Below are positions 1 through 13,830 of a DNA stretch of 64,000 nucleotides, piece after piece. Below the pieces are notes generated by a model. The model was not told the origin of the DNA. It searched no databases and saw only the letters and a program-made list of their open reading frames with translations. The position numbers and the translations under genes are program-made. Within the stretch, counting starts at the first letter, position 1; every line of letters begins with the position of its first letter. This stretch comes from Cloeon dipterum (taxonomy: Eukaryota > Arthropoda > Insecta > Ephemeroptera > Baetidae): contig NC_088787.1 in the NCBI RefSeq assembly GCF_949628265.1, forward strand, positions 23,426,501-23,490,500, given 5' to 3'.

Positions 1-1465
1 CGGGAGACTATTTGATTAAGTGAGTATAATAAAGTCAGCGGCAGGCTCGTTCTCTGGGGCGTGCACCTGTAAAGTGATGAGTATCTATCACGAATTGAAG
101 AGACACCTTTTTGCCTCGAAATACGTGAGCCGAAATGCAATAGAAAAAGTGCGAAAGATATTTTTTCAAATCAGATTCATACTCAGCGAAAGATTGGATC
201 CAATATAAAAAATCTTCTGTTAAATAAAGTTCATTCAATCTTCAGTTATAAAATAAATTTGGAGTAGATCTGCCCTAAAATTATAAAATCTGCATTTCAC
301 TCAACGAATTGGCGGTGGCAAGCGGGGCTCCCAAATCATAGTGAGGAAGCGTTCGCAAGCTGGAGTGCCAGCACTCACACTGAAAGTGGGCAGAGCGAAT
401 GCAAAGTAACTGGAAAATGCTGGATATAGTTACCGTTGCATATAACAACTGACAGAATCCACGCTTAGAGATACAATGCAAAGAAAAACGAGACAGACAA
501 TTGGGTTTGGGCATGGGGGCCTGCTGCACGCGCGCTACACATGGCTAAGGTAAACTTTGCGCTTCGGCAAGAATGAGGAGCCGCCCCCTCTCGACGGCGA
601 CGCCGGCTCCTTGCTGCAACATGAAATGCTCATCACTCGAGACAGCGGCTTGAGCCGAAAAAGAAGCAAGCTCTTGCAAAAAATACAACGAATGTGTTTG
701 CCATGACTGCCAAAGCTCGCAATTTTTCTACTGCTTCTGACAATATGACCTGTTAGTGGTCCATTCGGGCAAAAAACTCTTTTGTCGATTGAAAATTGCA
801 TGTATTTACCAGGGATTTTAAAATTGTAGCTTCTTGTGTTTCACTATGAGCATTCATGCAAATTGATGAGTTAAATTTATATTTAAAAATATATTTTTTA
901 GGGGATTTAAAAAAATGGTACGATACCGCCTTATAATGATAATATTTTGATAACCTTTAAATTATTTGCAAGGGACCCATGGAAGTGAATAATATGCTAT
1001 GACTTTAAACCATATTTTACCACTCTTGAGCAAAATGTTACAAATTTATATCACGTTTCTGTCTCCGCAACCAATAATATGTATTTTTGGCCTTGAAGCA
1101 TGATGTCCCAGAACCAATATCATTCAAGCAAAAGCATTATCAGAGCTTTGAAAAGAAGGTAGCGGTCCTGAAAAAGCAGCGAAAATTGCACGCAGCTACC
1201 TGCAGAGCCAGGGCAACGCGCAAAACTCGAGAAGCAATGGCTGTTACCAACCCTGCTTCGTCTCGTGCGGCGTCTTGCGTAACAACGCGAATCGAGCTCG
1301 CCAATTTTTCTCTCGTGCAACGCGTCACAAAAAATCTTGCGCGTCGGGGCTAAAACGGAACAAAGAGAGTGTAAAAAGAAAATCAAAAGTGTCTAGCTCG
1401 GTCGGCTACGGGTTGAGTGAAAAAAGCGTGGGTAGTGGCAAAGGGGATGCGGGGGCGGGGGTGGT
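1..1465. other. Intergenic DNA downstream of rdgB
   Basis: No coding exon can be supported here. Short open frames on both strands have no domain-like composition and no exon-like splice context. The rdgB 3' untranslated region should start just left of 1466 on the minus strand, but I see no clear AATAAA or ATTAAA hexamer on that strand in this stretch, so the transcript end is not defined. The 1100-1460 part is richer in GC than the left part and may be 3' UTR. Confidence 0.5.
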
Positions 1466-4400
1466 TCACCTTCTCCTGCGAATGGACACGTTCTGGCCAG
1501 GCAGACCGAAGTAGCCCCTGGGAATGACCATGCGAGCGTTGCCCTGCGCCGGCCGGCTGCCGCCGTGCGCCAGCAATGCGGTCAGGTGCGCCGCGTAGCC
1601 GTCGCTCAGCGGCTGCGCCAGCGCTGCCTGCTTCTTTGACACCTTGCCCACAATGTAGATCTCACGCGGCTTGAGCCCAATGCTCGAGTATACGCTGATG
1701 TCTTTGCTGCTGCCGTATGCCGCGTGCACAACCAAGCCGTGCTCCTGCAACACCAACCCAAAAATGTTGGAGCAAATGCCTCAAATGCATGCAGCAAGCT
1801 GATTTAAAATGAAGAAGTTTTTCAGTTGAAATGAAATGCAGCTTTCTAGCAATAAATTGAAATTTTCGCTTTTCAGTATTTCTGCAGAAATTATCTGTTC
1901 AACTATGTTCAGCTGCTGATTACAGCCCTTATTCATCAGTTTCCTGTTCCATCTGTAGAAATACAGAATTATAAAAAGCTTAATCTGAACCGAGGAAGCT
2001 GCATTAATTTCAACTGAAAAATTATGACCACCTCATGTGCTTCTGCCTTCATTGGCATCTATAAATAATTGAAAAACGCTATGTTCTGAAAGCACAATAA
2101 ATATTTTAGCCATCACTCAGCAGATCAAGACTTCATTAAAATGCGCATTTTGCACAGGGTTCCAAATAAACCCACTGCATCGCAAAAATACTTATTTTTG
2201 CAGGTTTTACCGCAATTTGGCACATTTTTAATAGGTTGCACTCATGGCAAGTAGAAATGGCGCACAACACTATTTTCTTCTGCCTATAAATAATTCCTAA
2301 AATCCTTTTCCTTGTACCTGCATGAGATTCTTCAGGTAGGCAGCCTTGTGACCAAGCGGATCGGTTGATAGGCCGTCGGCGAAAGATACAAGTCCATGCG
2401 GGAAATTGTGTTGGGAAAGCCAGGAGACCACCTTCTGCTGTTGCATGTCGGGTCTGCCCGTCATGTAGATTATCAAATAACCAAGCTCTTGCCAGTGTCT
2501 AAAAAAGGCAAAAATAATTCACCGCTTTGGAAACCGTCAATCAACTCTGCGTTACCTAACGATATCTACCGCTCCGGCTCTCACTTTTGGGTCGCGGCCT
2601 GTCACAGACACGCTGGCGGTGAAGGAGCCGTCAATGCTGAACACAACACATTCTGTTTCCGGAGGTACAATAGCCAGGTAGAAGTCAACTGAGGTGTGGT
2701 CTCCTCTGTAAATAATGAGTTTAATTTGACACAAAATTTAAAATTTGCACATTTTGAAAAGAAAAATCTAAAAAAAACCATAGCGAATAATAATAATAAT
2801 ATATATTTTTTTTAAAGAATAATATTTATTTGTAATCTTTGGAAGTCCAGCCAATTCCGAAGAATTAACGGCTGGCATGATATTACATGATATTACAGTG
2901 AACCTTGCAAAGTAGCTTTGTTGAAAATTACATTAATGATAATTCACTACAAGGAAGAATTATTCAAAATTTGAACAAAGCTAGAAACTATTTCATAAAA
3001 CAGGAAAACAGCAACGTGGTTTTTCTGCTCTCGATTAATTCATTAAAAAGCATTTTAAAACTCACCTCACAACCATTTTCACAGGATACATGCCGTAGCT
3101 GAGAGCCTGGCCTGCAGGGATTGAGTAGGAAATTCTGCCATGCTTGTCAGTCACTTCAGTGGCAAACAGTGTCCACTCGCCTAGTGAGATGTCTTTCATA
3201 ATGTGGATATCAATCTTTTCGCCTGAAAAATCCAAACATTTATATTTGTCGAGCAATTTGAGGCGTCAACTCACCTGCCAAGGTGATCATATCAAGTGGA
3301 CCGTACATGAACCTGGCAGTCAGGGTCTGAGGCGCCCTTTCACTCACAATCACGTCGTTTGCTCTGTGGTTGGCAGCCACATTCTAGAAAAATAATTGAA
3401 TTGAGGACAATTCATCAGCTGCCAAATGTTCATTGATTTTTACAGAGCCTTTTAATAATGCCACATTTTCATATTTCCGAAAAGATTTATAAAAGTAAAG
3501 GTGTCATCAAATTTAAAAGCTTTAGCAAAATATGTCTGCAGAAATTAACTGTATTGAAAGAGTCCTTATAGAAAATTGGATTTTTCAAAATCTGTTTCAA
3601 AGTCCCAGCAGATGATTCCTCCAAATTGTGAATTCAAAGAAGACAAAATTAAATTTTTACGCCTAGCCTAGTGCGTTGAATTAAAATTTTTATTCCAAAA
3701 TATAATTTATGAAAAAATATCCAAACAAGAATTCATTTTGAACTAAACTAAAAATTTATTTAAAAGTGAGAGAAGGGAAGCAGCTTTCAACTAACAAGTG
3801 TTTATGTTTTACCTTCAGCTTAACTGACGTCCGCTTTCTGAGCCACTTTTCCCTGGGCTGTCCAGGATTGAAGGAGGCCAGCTCCTTTTCATCCTTGCCT
3901 AGATTCACGGTTGGGTCCATGCGACCAAGCTGGCGCACCATGAAAGCGATCACGTCTGTTGACTCCCAGTAGCTTGAGTGGAAGATGTGTGGAAGGGCGT
4001 TCGTGGGAAAGTTGGACAAGCCATCTGGACAGTAAAGGGCGTAGTCAAGCCGCTTGTTGCCCCACCACTTCGACGTTACTGTAAAAACACGTTTAACCCT
4101 TTATTACAGGTGTCCTCACAATGCGTAACTTGAATTTGTTGTTAGAGGTCTAACAGTTGTAAACAAATTTCATAAACTTTTGTTTAATTTCAGATTTACG
4201 ATAAATTTAATACTCACAGGAACTAATGGTTTGCAGGGGTAGCGTGTCGCCGTGCCCTGACACAGCGCTCTGGATGCTGACCTCCGACATTCTCCGCATG
4301 TGGCCCAAGCCATGACTCGACGAGTCAGAAAACATTTGCGGATTTGCCTGTATGAACTCGACTGCAGGAATATCAAGTCAATGATGGAAGTTGGAACAAT

Positions 4401-7400
4401 GATTCTATGTACTCACGTAGGTGATAGGGGTTGCCGTTGCCGAGCGGATACTTTTGGTAGCGTGCGATGTTTACTGGCGGCAGCATGGAGAAGCGTGCCG
4501 AGATCAGCGGCTCCAGTCGGGCGGCCACCGGGTCAGTTGGATGGAAAAGGTTATACACTTGCTGCACCTGAGGTCTTGGGATAGGAGCTGGACAAAAAAA
4601 ATCAGACGTTTTTTAATTGGTTTATATCTTTCAAGATGGGCGACCCCTTAAAAGTGAAAAATTCGCGAAAACTCCGTATCCCAATAACATTGCGAACACA
4701 CATTGGTGCATGGCTCATTGGAGGAAGCCCAGTCCAGAAAAGAACCATCTCGTGTTACTACCCTTGCACCAATCTTTTTATTGAAACGCTAGACGTTCGT
4801 CCCGTGACATTAATTCATTCATGCAGGAAAGGTGTAAACCAGCAATTAGCAAGAATACAAATTTCTATAACGTATAAAATTCAAGAGTTGAAACTACACT
4901 ATACAATGAAACATATCTGTAAATAATATGACTCTGCTGAAAGGTTTTGTCTAAATTTCAACCTGATTTGTCTTCTGCCGAAACGACTTTCCGGTAGGCA
5001 AGCACCAATGAGAGCGGACTGCCAAACATGAAGAAGTCTCCCACGTCAAAATCAAGCTTTGACTGTTGATCGCTGCAAAAGGGGCAAAAATCATTGGAAA
5101 AAAGGTCGATAGTTGAGATCGCGTCTAACCTGTTGGAGGACGACCTCCTCCTGGGCGGTGGAGCGGACAGGTGTCTCTGGTGGTGAGCATCGTTGTCTGC
5201 CCAGTCGCCTTGCAGGTGCTGCCTCCTCTCGGCCACCGTGTCCTCCTCGTTGATGCTGTTGTCGCTGTCGTGCCTTGAGTGGTATTGCGCGCTCCGGCAC
5301 AGAGCATCATAACCCATAATCGATCCCACTGAATCCCCTGGAATGGCATAAACCGACACTTGAATTTCAAGGAACTGATGACTTTCAAGGAGTACAAACA
5401 TTGAGTTTTTATACTGGAATAACTGTCATTTTCCATGTTCAATAAGAGAAATAATTCATTTAAAAAAAAATTATCTTTGGACTTAGGCCCCTCAATTAAA
5501 ATCAAATAATGTTTCAGATGTCATAAAGGTGGAGTTAAGGTTTAATTTAATAAAGTTTACTTACCAACAAAGCATATTTGGCCGCTGAAGCCTCTGCCCT
5601 CCTCTGAGCGGAGGAACTCGTGATAAGCAGCGTTGGAGGCTGAAATCACCTTTGCGATAGTCTCGCGGTACTCAGGCGTTGACGACGCAAACAACGGAAT
5701 GGCGCCGATTGGAATAGAGTCGTGCGTCACGTGCGGAGCGTCTGTGCATGATGGCGAAACGTCAAAGCTGTACGGACTCAGACTGAGGGCAATGGGTTAG
5801 GATCGAGATTTGCTACGTGTCCACGATTACCTAGTGAGTATTCCAAGCCCTTCAGAGCAGATCGACGGGCACATGACCAGCCGGACCGCGATGTGGCCCA
5901 CCATGGAAGGATAGTGCTGCCGCATCACGCATTCAAACGCGCCTGAGAAGGTCGTCACGTCCGACTTCTTGGCAGTCACGTCATAAGTAGCGTCTGCAGA
6001 AACACATGAAAAAATATTTTAAGGGCTTGGTGCAGGTTGTGCAAGTTTCAATCGCAAGAGAATGATTTCATTATTTCATTAGTCAAAGTCTTGGAATTCA
6101 ATGAGGCAATTTTGGCACAGCTCTAGACCAGAGATGGATGGAATGTTTGATTTTAAATTGGTAAATTGAAGCCCTCAATAATAAAATAATTGAGAAAAAT
6201 CTCCCACTTCATGGTACGTTTTGTCCACTTACCGAGAACACTGCCCGCGTGTAACACGAGGACGAGGACAGTGGTGCTGCATGGGTGGTGGGCGGGAGAA
6301 GAAGTCGGCGAGCCGGGCAGCGACTGATCGACACTTCTGGCGGCGCGCAGCGGTCGGCCGCGCTCGCTCACCACTCTCTGCAAGTACGACTGCGAGAAGA
6401 TGCTGTCTGCGGATCAGAATTGAGCCAGCGTTAGTGCTAACTAATTCAGCTTGGCGGCTGCCTAACATATGAAAGAGCAAAAGGCATACCTTGCTTCCGG
6501 TCAGAGGAGGGCACGTGCGTAGGCGGGCAGTCGCCATCGTGGTCGTCGGCTGAAATTAGTTCCATTGAGCTCCATTTGACTAGAGACGAGACACTATCGC
6601 CAAGCTCCTCTACAAATAAGCAAGGATCGACGGGTCAGACGAGCGCAAAAACCGGCCAGGGCTGCGATTTGCCCGCCTTCGGGGCATTCATTACAGTATT
6701 CGTCCCGAGGGGGTGGTCGCAGCCTTGGGCCTTCCACAAAAGCTACAGTCTACGGTAGAAGAAATTATGCACCCATACTTGGTAGTATGGGTGCGGAGAG
6801 AAATGGTGACAGAGTTATTATAGTTGAAAACACATACCCTTAATGACGGGAATTATAAAGGCTGCAGCTGTAGGGTCCGAGAGGAAGAGAAACAAACATA
6901 AAAACAGATGACAGAGAGAATAGAGTCAGCCATCATAATATTAAATTGTCACGGACGTCTTTTGTGATTAGTTTGGTGCAGCGAATGATGATTGTGACTC
7001 GAGAGTGCAGAAACAGAAAGGCTGAGAGATAGAGAGGAGGCGAATGAAAAGATAAAGACTGTGCTGAGAATGAAAGAGAAAAAGAGTCGCATGCGCCACA
7101 ATGTGGTTCAAATGCAGGGTTTCGATTTTAACAATGTCCTCAGAGGTGCATTGCGGTTTCCAAACATTACTGGTTTTGATTACAAAGTCGAGAAATTGAA
7201 GGATATGCACGGAAAATTATGAGTTTGAGTTCAAAATGTTTGAAAAGATGTGCAGATTTTTCAGAAAATATTATGTGGTTGAAGTATTGAAAGAAAATAC
7301 AAAAACTACCAGTTAAAAAAAATTATGTTATCTGTGATTAGTTTAAATTATTGCATTTTTTAAAAATTCATTATATGGACACCTCTCAAAATTACAAACA

Positions 7401-9716
7401 ACGTCTTTGTTTATGTTAATAAAATCACTGTGAGCAAGGCATGAAAATTTGCAATGCTGAACTTTGTGTAACAATCTTTACTTGCCAAATATTAATTTGG
7501 GAAATTCAGGCTGGTAATGGTAATGATACCACTATCTTGCTAGTGTGGCATCCACACTATCATCTATGGCTAAATTGATTGAATAATATTCTATCTAAAA
7601 GATCAGAGTGGTGTCCCCACTGTTCCTTTGAATTAAATCGGAAAACCAGTAAAATGGCAGATCGTGCGTGCAAGAAAAGGCCTCCGGTCTCACCTTGGCA
7701 GTCGAAAAACTCTTCTTCGCTGGCCGAGTCCGAATCGCGCACGATGCTCTCCATGCGCCAGCTGGAAATGTGTGCTGCGGCGGTGGCGCCGAAGCTCTTG
7801 CTCGAACCCGAGCTCGGCGAGTTAAGTTTGTTGTTCTTGCGCTTAGCGACGTCGTCTGAGGCGACGCTATCGGCGACGGTGCGCTCGTCCTCCTCCTCGT
7901 CCTCATCCTCCTCCTCGTCGGCCGAAACTGCCTGCTCGGCAGGCGGCGCGGGCTTCTCGATGCTGCTCATCATCTGGCCGCCGACGGCCTCCTCCTTGGC
8001 TTCCTCTTCATCCTCGGCCTCATCCTCCTCTTCCTCGCCACCCTTGCCCATCTTTTTCTTCAGCGCCTCCTGCGTCTGCCGCTCGATTTGTCGGATGTCG
8101 TCCATCGTCAGACCATGCCACTCGTCCTGCCACGCCCACGCCTGCGTGTGCGCCTTGAACATGGTCTTCCGCAGGGCTAACGACCACGCTCAATTAAATA
8201 AGGAGTGGAATTTGCCCGTGTTTCGTTATTTTGATATATCGTTGAGAAATCTTAAAAAAATCAGCTAAATGATTTTTACTTAATTGTCAACTTTTCATTT
8301 TAACTTGATTTTATGATATTCGGTCAGCAAAAATTTATATTTATTTGTAGTTTAGTACACTGAATACATTTTTCTTCATAGAAACGACTAGAAAAGTTAT
8401 GGATTAAGACTTTTCAAGCTTTCCAATCTTTAAAATTGAAAGATGCGTTTTTTTCTAAACACAGACAGTATATTTTTAAATGTTAAATTTTGCGACACTC
8501 ACCAACATCATGGATGAACTTCTCGATTTTGCTCTGCATGCCCCAGTACCTAAACTCGACCTTGCACAGTTTGTAAGCGCACATCAACGACTTTCCGCTG
8601 GCCGTTGGCTGGTTCTTGCCCTTGACCTCGCGCCAGTACTCGTCCAACCAATTGTCGGACAGCGGGCCGCGTCGCGTCTTTTCCGATATGAAGTGCTTTG
8701 GGTCCTCCTCTTTGCTGATGTCGCCCTGATACATGTGCTGGTCCTTCACCACGTCGATTAGATCTAACCAAGGACAAAATAATTTTGTAGATAACGACAT
8801 TTGATGCTGCTTCTGATGAATAACTAGTTCTGCACTATTTAAGAGGTATTGTTGAATCAAAATATTTCCAAAGCTATACAATATTTTTGTCTGGATCAAG
8901 TGGTAACTCACCGACTGTCCTATTGCGCTTTTCACTGCTGCTTAAGTTGAAGACATTGTCCTGGTGGCCGTTGTCGCCAAAGTAGTAAGTCTCAATTTCT
9001 ATTGAGAACTTTTCTACAAACGGCGTCGTGTATCTCGTTTTTGTGTATGGATACGCATTCCACGCCTCCTCCTCCGCCGTCAACGCCGACTTGGGCAACA
9101 GACTCTTAAACCAACCTAGGAAGAAAAAATCCGATTTTTCAAGCGATTCTTCTTCGTTAAAATTTTTCCGATTAAGTGCATCAAAAATAATGTAGGTATA
9201 TGAACTTCACCATTCAAATTCAAACGAGATTGAGAGAATCCAAAAAATCAATCTATTGCTTTTGAAGTGTGCGATCTAAGGTGAATTATGAAGTTCACAG
9301 CATTTAAACTATTTTTACGTCATTGGCTTCCTTGGTAAAAAATGTGAGACCCTGATAATGAAAATGATATTAAAATTGTAATATATTATGGAGATTTTAA
9401 TTTATAGTACAGAGACATTATATTATCACAGTATAGTTTACCTGGCAAGTGGCTGCCGACGTGATAAATCTTCTTGGTGTACTGTCCATTGCCACCTGGT
9501 CCGTTTTCATAGGGCTCGTTGACGATGATCTCCACACCGCTACCCTCGCCATGGCTCTCCTCCCTGCTCTTTTTCTGCAAGCGTGCGGGCGGGCGGGCGT
9601 CAAAAGGGGCGCAAAAGAAACGGAAACGCCGCACTCACCGCTATCATGTAGAGCTGGGCGATTCGGTACTCGTCCACGGTGAGTGGCAGGGGGATGCGGT
9701 ACTCCTTGATCAACAT
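1466..9716 (-). CDS. rdgB: Retinal degeneration B / PITPNM (membrane-associated phosphatidylinositol transfer protein), complete
   Basis: The family moves phosphatidylinositol and phosphatidic acid between ER and plasma membrane at contact sites and sustains PLC signalling, for example in photoreceptors. Nineteen coding exons join in frame, read from the right: 9639-9716, 9442-9574, 8912-9115, 8503-8763, 7694-8176, 6490-6609, 6233-6406, 5831-5993, 5565-5782, 5130-5337, 4963-5072, 4417-4587, 4218-4361, 3813-4078, 3275-3383, 3066-3222, 2556-2705, 2318-2498, 1466-1744, giving 1202 aa (fly rdgB is about 1250). Seen: a PITP domain at aa 1-255 ([28 protein letters not shown]); a Glu/Asp-rich linker; a FFAT motif EFFDCQE at 381-387, which binds the ER protein VAP; a DDHD region at about 610-910 ([12 protein letters not shown]); an LNS2 domain at about 950-1190 ([27 protein letters not shown]); and an Arg-rich end. 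The start ATG opens the standard [18 protein letters not shown]-terminus. It is divergent from the Ig/FN3 gene, 9.4 kb away. Confidence 0.95.
6838..6861 (-). other. rdgB: Candidate 24-nt alternative microexon of rdgB
   Basis: It lies in the intron between rdgB exons 5 and 6. On the minus strand a long pyrimidine tract leads to an acceptor CAG, then 24 nt, then a donor GGTATGTG. Both flanking introns are phase 1 and 24 is divisible by three, so inclusion keeps the frame and adds eight residues, AFIIPVIK. A second AG 6 nt upstream would give a 30-nt version. Inclusion replaces the final Glu of the FFAT motif (EFFDCQE becomes EFFDCQA). It is inferred from splice signals and phase only. Confidence 0.4.
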
Positions 9717-10911
9717 CGCGGCCCACTCGACTCTCGCTCTCTCTCTCGCACAATGGGAAAACGGCGCTCAAGGTGCTAGGCGCGGCCTCGCTCCCTGCGG
9801 CACATCCCTGCCGAACACAAATTTTTAAGGATTCAAAAAGTCTTCAAATTTTGCCAACGATCGGGGAATGTTTTTGGGATTTTAGGAATACGGTTACGAC
9901 TGGTAGTGATAATAAACCCAACCGAGGTGGACGGGATTAGACGAGTTGAGACCGGTTTTTTAAGTAGTACGTTGGACATTGGAGTCAAGAGAGCGAATGA
10001 GGTCTAACAAAATCAGATCGAGAAAAATCCAGAATGTCGTGTCAGCTATTACACAAATTTCTCAAATGTTCCTGGCGGTTGATATTTTCTGGTAAGGTGG
10101 TTAAAACCCTGTTCGAGAAATATTTAAAAGGGAAACACACCGATTGATCCAAAAAGTTAAACATTTTCTTTCAACCAGATGCTAGTAATCACAAACAGAA
10201 AAAATGCAACACCCAACAAGAAAATTGGATGGTCACCGAGTTATTCGCCGTCGAAAAGCGATCAATTTTCGCGAGGCGGAGTATTGCGGACGTTATTACA
10301 GCGCTGTGGAAGCGGCGATTGCCAGTAGCCTCCAACAAGAGGGTTAAATTTAATTTTTCATCAATTTATATTGAGCGATTTTTGTGTTTCAACTTCAAAT
10401 TTGTGTTTCAATGTGAGCACTAACGGGTAATCGCCACTTCAACAACGCTATAATAACATCCGCAGTTCTCAAGCCGCGCGAAAATAGATCGACGGCGAAT
10501 AACTCGCTTACTATCCATAACGGGGAAATTTCCTTGGCGAGTGTAGCACTTCTATTTACTGACTATTTTCTGGTTGAAAGAAAACGTAAAACTTTTTGGA
10601 TCTATTTGTACAGTATGTTTCCCATGTTAGATTTAGTTTGCTATCAAAAATGTCTGTATAATCATGCTTTACAATTAATTTTACCTCAGCCATCTAGAGA
10701 AATTTTTCTCTTTTTCGAAGCGTATTATATAGAAGTTAAGCTAAGATACTATCCATACTAGAGGGTAATTTTGTCTTTGCTATCCTGGGTAGAGTTTTAT
10801 TGCGTTGTTTGTGACTTTTACATATATTATTATGATTCATTTTAAAGCGAGATTTTACGAGTAAATTGGGCCATGAAAAGCTACACTTTAAAATGAAGAA
10901 CATGTAGCACC

Positions 10912-10926
10912 GGGGGGGGGGGGGGG
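10912..10926 (+). repeat. Homopolymer run of 15 G
   Basis: Fifteen consecutive G lie in intergenic DNA. This may be a length-polymorphic or assembly-sensitive site. No gene is affected. Confidence 0.9.
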
Positions 10927-13199
10927 CAGATGCGCGTTGGTATTGGTTCCTGCCGGTCAGATCCGAGATACCATCGAAATGTGTGTTTGAGCTCTATTTT
11001 CCTTTTTTTACGAATTTCGCGAGTGTTTCTCTGATCCCATAGGCATAATTAATTCATAATACGCAAATGAAATCATATTTTTTTTGCTAAAAACTTGCTT
11101 CTTTAACAGATTTGCAGTAGCCCGTTTCAAAGTGCTGTGCCCCAGCAGACGCCATACCTATGCACCGTGAGAATCTGGCCGCCGTGCTAAAGAATAAAAA
11201 TTATATTGAATACACCACTTGAGGAATGCTCCTTTATAGCAATGAAAATGTCAAGGCATTTCTATTTTACTCTCAGGAGAGAAAACATCCTCCATGAAAT
11301 AGGTACTCAATTTCTAAATACGTATTTATCCTACTAATTTTAACCGTGTGAATATTTAATTGTGCATTAATATTTTAATGTTTCCATAAAATAGGGCATA
11401 AGTTGTAAAGCAAAAACTAGTTCTTCATTATTACTAAAATAGAATAAAAATAGCGGGGGAAAGTTGTAATTTGACGATTTTTAATATAATTTGACGCGTA
11501 TACTCGCGTGCAGATAATTTTTCGATTTGAGATTACACAATTTTTTGCGGCGGGCGTGGTCGTTCTGTCGTGATGGAGGTGAAAAAAGAGAAAGGATATC
11601 ACCGGAAATTTTTGTGCTTGCGTGCGAAAACATCGGGTTGACCCACTTTTCCAAATGCGCATTCGATTCACAGAAGAATGACCACAATTCTTTAAATATT
11701 CATAATCTAGCAAGCAGCTTATCAGTCATAAACTAGAGGATTGTTCCAATATATAATGGGACTTTTTCATTTGATTTTGCTCTTTTGATTAGAATTTTCA
11801 CAGTTCACCTATCGTATGATTTTACATGTAAAATGCAACGCACAAATAAAAAAATTAACAATTAAGGGAAGTGAAACTAAAATATAAAAATTATTATTTA
11901 TAATACAATTTAATTTTAGAATTATGAAAGATTAAATATAAAAATTTAGGTATGAGAATAGTTAACCTAAGAAGATGTTTATTGTTTTTGCGTTAAAAGA
12001 GGCATGTACTTTATTCTGACCAATTTTTCTTTTGTGGTCTTGAAAGATGCAGTAATTGCGAACCTGCAATAACCAAACATAATTAATTTTTCACTTTTTA
12101 CCAAATTGAAATCGGAATTTCCGTGCTTCCGTACCTCTAATTTCTGACCATGCATGGCTCAGTTTCCAGCAAAAGGGGTTGTTTGCTGCGACGCGTGTGT
12201 GCTGGAGTGGTGGCACTCTTGACACGCGGCCAAACTTGACTCATAGCGGACAAAAGCAACTTGTTAACTCGCGCACACACAACTCGTCACGAGCAATCGA
12301 GATTTAATTGCAAGTGCCGTGGATTCCGTGCTTCTCAGGTGTATATAAAAATGTTGAATCTGACCAAAACACGTTGTACTGGTAAAAACCAGTTTATTAT
12401 TAACTCTAAGTTTTTTCGTCCTTCCTCGAGAGCTCCGAGAGTTAAAATAAGTGAACATTCACTCATGCAGTAGGAAATTTGTTTAGCAAATGCAGGTCTA
12501 GTGATAAAAATCTGGAATTAGTGGAATATAAAACGTATATTTATTTGCGTTATCCAGGAAAGATTTTGTCGATAGTGAATAATGCTGATGCAAAGGCTAT
12601 TCAAAATATTTTGAGAAGTATAAAGTATTGCAACTTACCATCTAGGTTTTTGTCAAACCGACCAAAACGGTTATCTTATTAATTCACAATGATGTTTTAC
12701 AGTTGCAATCTAGTTTAGATATTAAAAGGTTACACATTTGTAACTAAAATAAGTTCTCTTAATCGTTTCTTCAGTGAAACTTGAGTCTTTTAAACCATTC
12801 AATTAATTTCTATAACACTCTTAATTTCACTTAAAACCCCAAAAATGTTTGAACGTATTTTGAATATAACTGCTGAAACAAAATTCTTTAGCTTAAACGA
12901 TATTGATGAACCATAACAGGTAAATACCGATTTGAAACCAATTAATTTTACAATCAAGTAAATCTAAAATATTCAAAAAATTTTCTTCACGACTTTGAAC
13001 TATTTATGCAACCGCAAACTGAACTTTTTTTTATTTAGAATCAAACAAATTCCAATTGATGTGTGAACTACCACAATCAAATGCTGACTGAGCAAACTCT
13101 TGAAAAGTTTCCATCAATCTTAAATGCAACTTTTGCAGCGAGCGATTCAATTGGAAATTCAGAGACGCGCTACAACACGTCCAAGTTGAGGAATTGATT

Positions 13200-13830
13200 T
13201 GGCTCGCAGCACTTTAACAAGCGCGACAAGATTTGCTCCTCGCCAGAACTGACTGCGAGAAGCGCGGCAACGATATGCAACCGGGCGGACGGAGGTGCGA
13301 GGCGCGTTGCATACCTGTCGTCAGTGGCAGGAGCAGCTGGACGTCCGACTGGTTGCATTTGTCCGTGCAGCAGCGGCGGCAGCAACACGTCCGCCGAGGG
13401 CTGGCTTCGCTTTGCAGCCCAAATAAATGATCGGCTGCTGTTGACGCGGCACGGCGCACGCTCGGCCAGCTAAAGCGGCCCCCGCCCCGCCCCCGCTCCC
13501 AGGCCTCCGCCACGGCGGCTCGCGGCCGGGACAGGCCCTGCATGGCAAAGCCGCCCCCGACCTGCGTACCAGGGCCCGCAATCTCGCCGATGGAGGCCCA
13601 CAGCCCCATTCAGCACCCGGACCGCATCCCCCAGGACGAGGGGACGGCCGCGGAGGCGGGAGGGCGCGTGTCGAGCCTCCTTGACACCGGCTCTCTCGCA
13701 AATGTCAAAGGTGGCCGCAGCTGCTGCACCTCGCAGTCAGTCAGGGTCACTGCTGCAGCCCGCCGGGCGGCAACTCGCCGATTTGGCCGACTGCGGATGT
13801 GTTTGTCCCCCGGGAATACCGTTTCCAGCT
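13200..13830. promoter_or_regulatory. GC/CpG-rich islet, possible promoter or 5' non-coding exon
   Basis: This roughly 630-bp stretch is strikingly rich in G, C and CpG compared with the AT-rich DNA on both sides. Overlapping open frames occur on both strands, as expected from base composition alone, and none looks like a protein family (they are rich in Arg, Ala, Pro and Gly). In this genome such composition otherwise marks coding exons or the region upstream of Trmt2a at 31.7-32.7 kb. It may therefore contain a distal promoter or untranslated exon of rdgB (minus) or of the Ig/FN3 gene (plus). There is no direct evidence of transcription. Confidence 0.35.

Noticed and set aside
2556..2705. 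Apparently broken HAD-type DxDGT motif in the rdgB LNS2 domain (SIDGS)
   Set aside because: The first Asp is also missing in fly and vertebrate rdgB/PITPNM proteins, whose LNS2 domain binds phosphatidic acid and is not a phosphatase.
7579..8268. A 229-codon plus-strand Ser-rich frame
   Set aside because: It is the antisense shadow of rdgB exon 5, where Glu/Asp codons read as Ser on the other strand.
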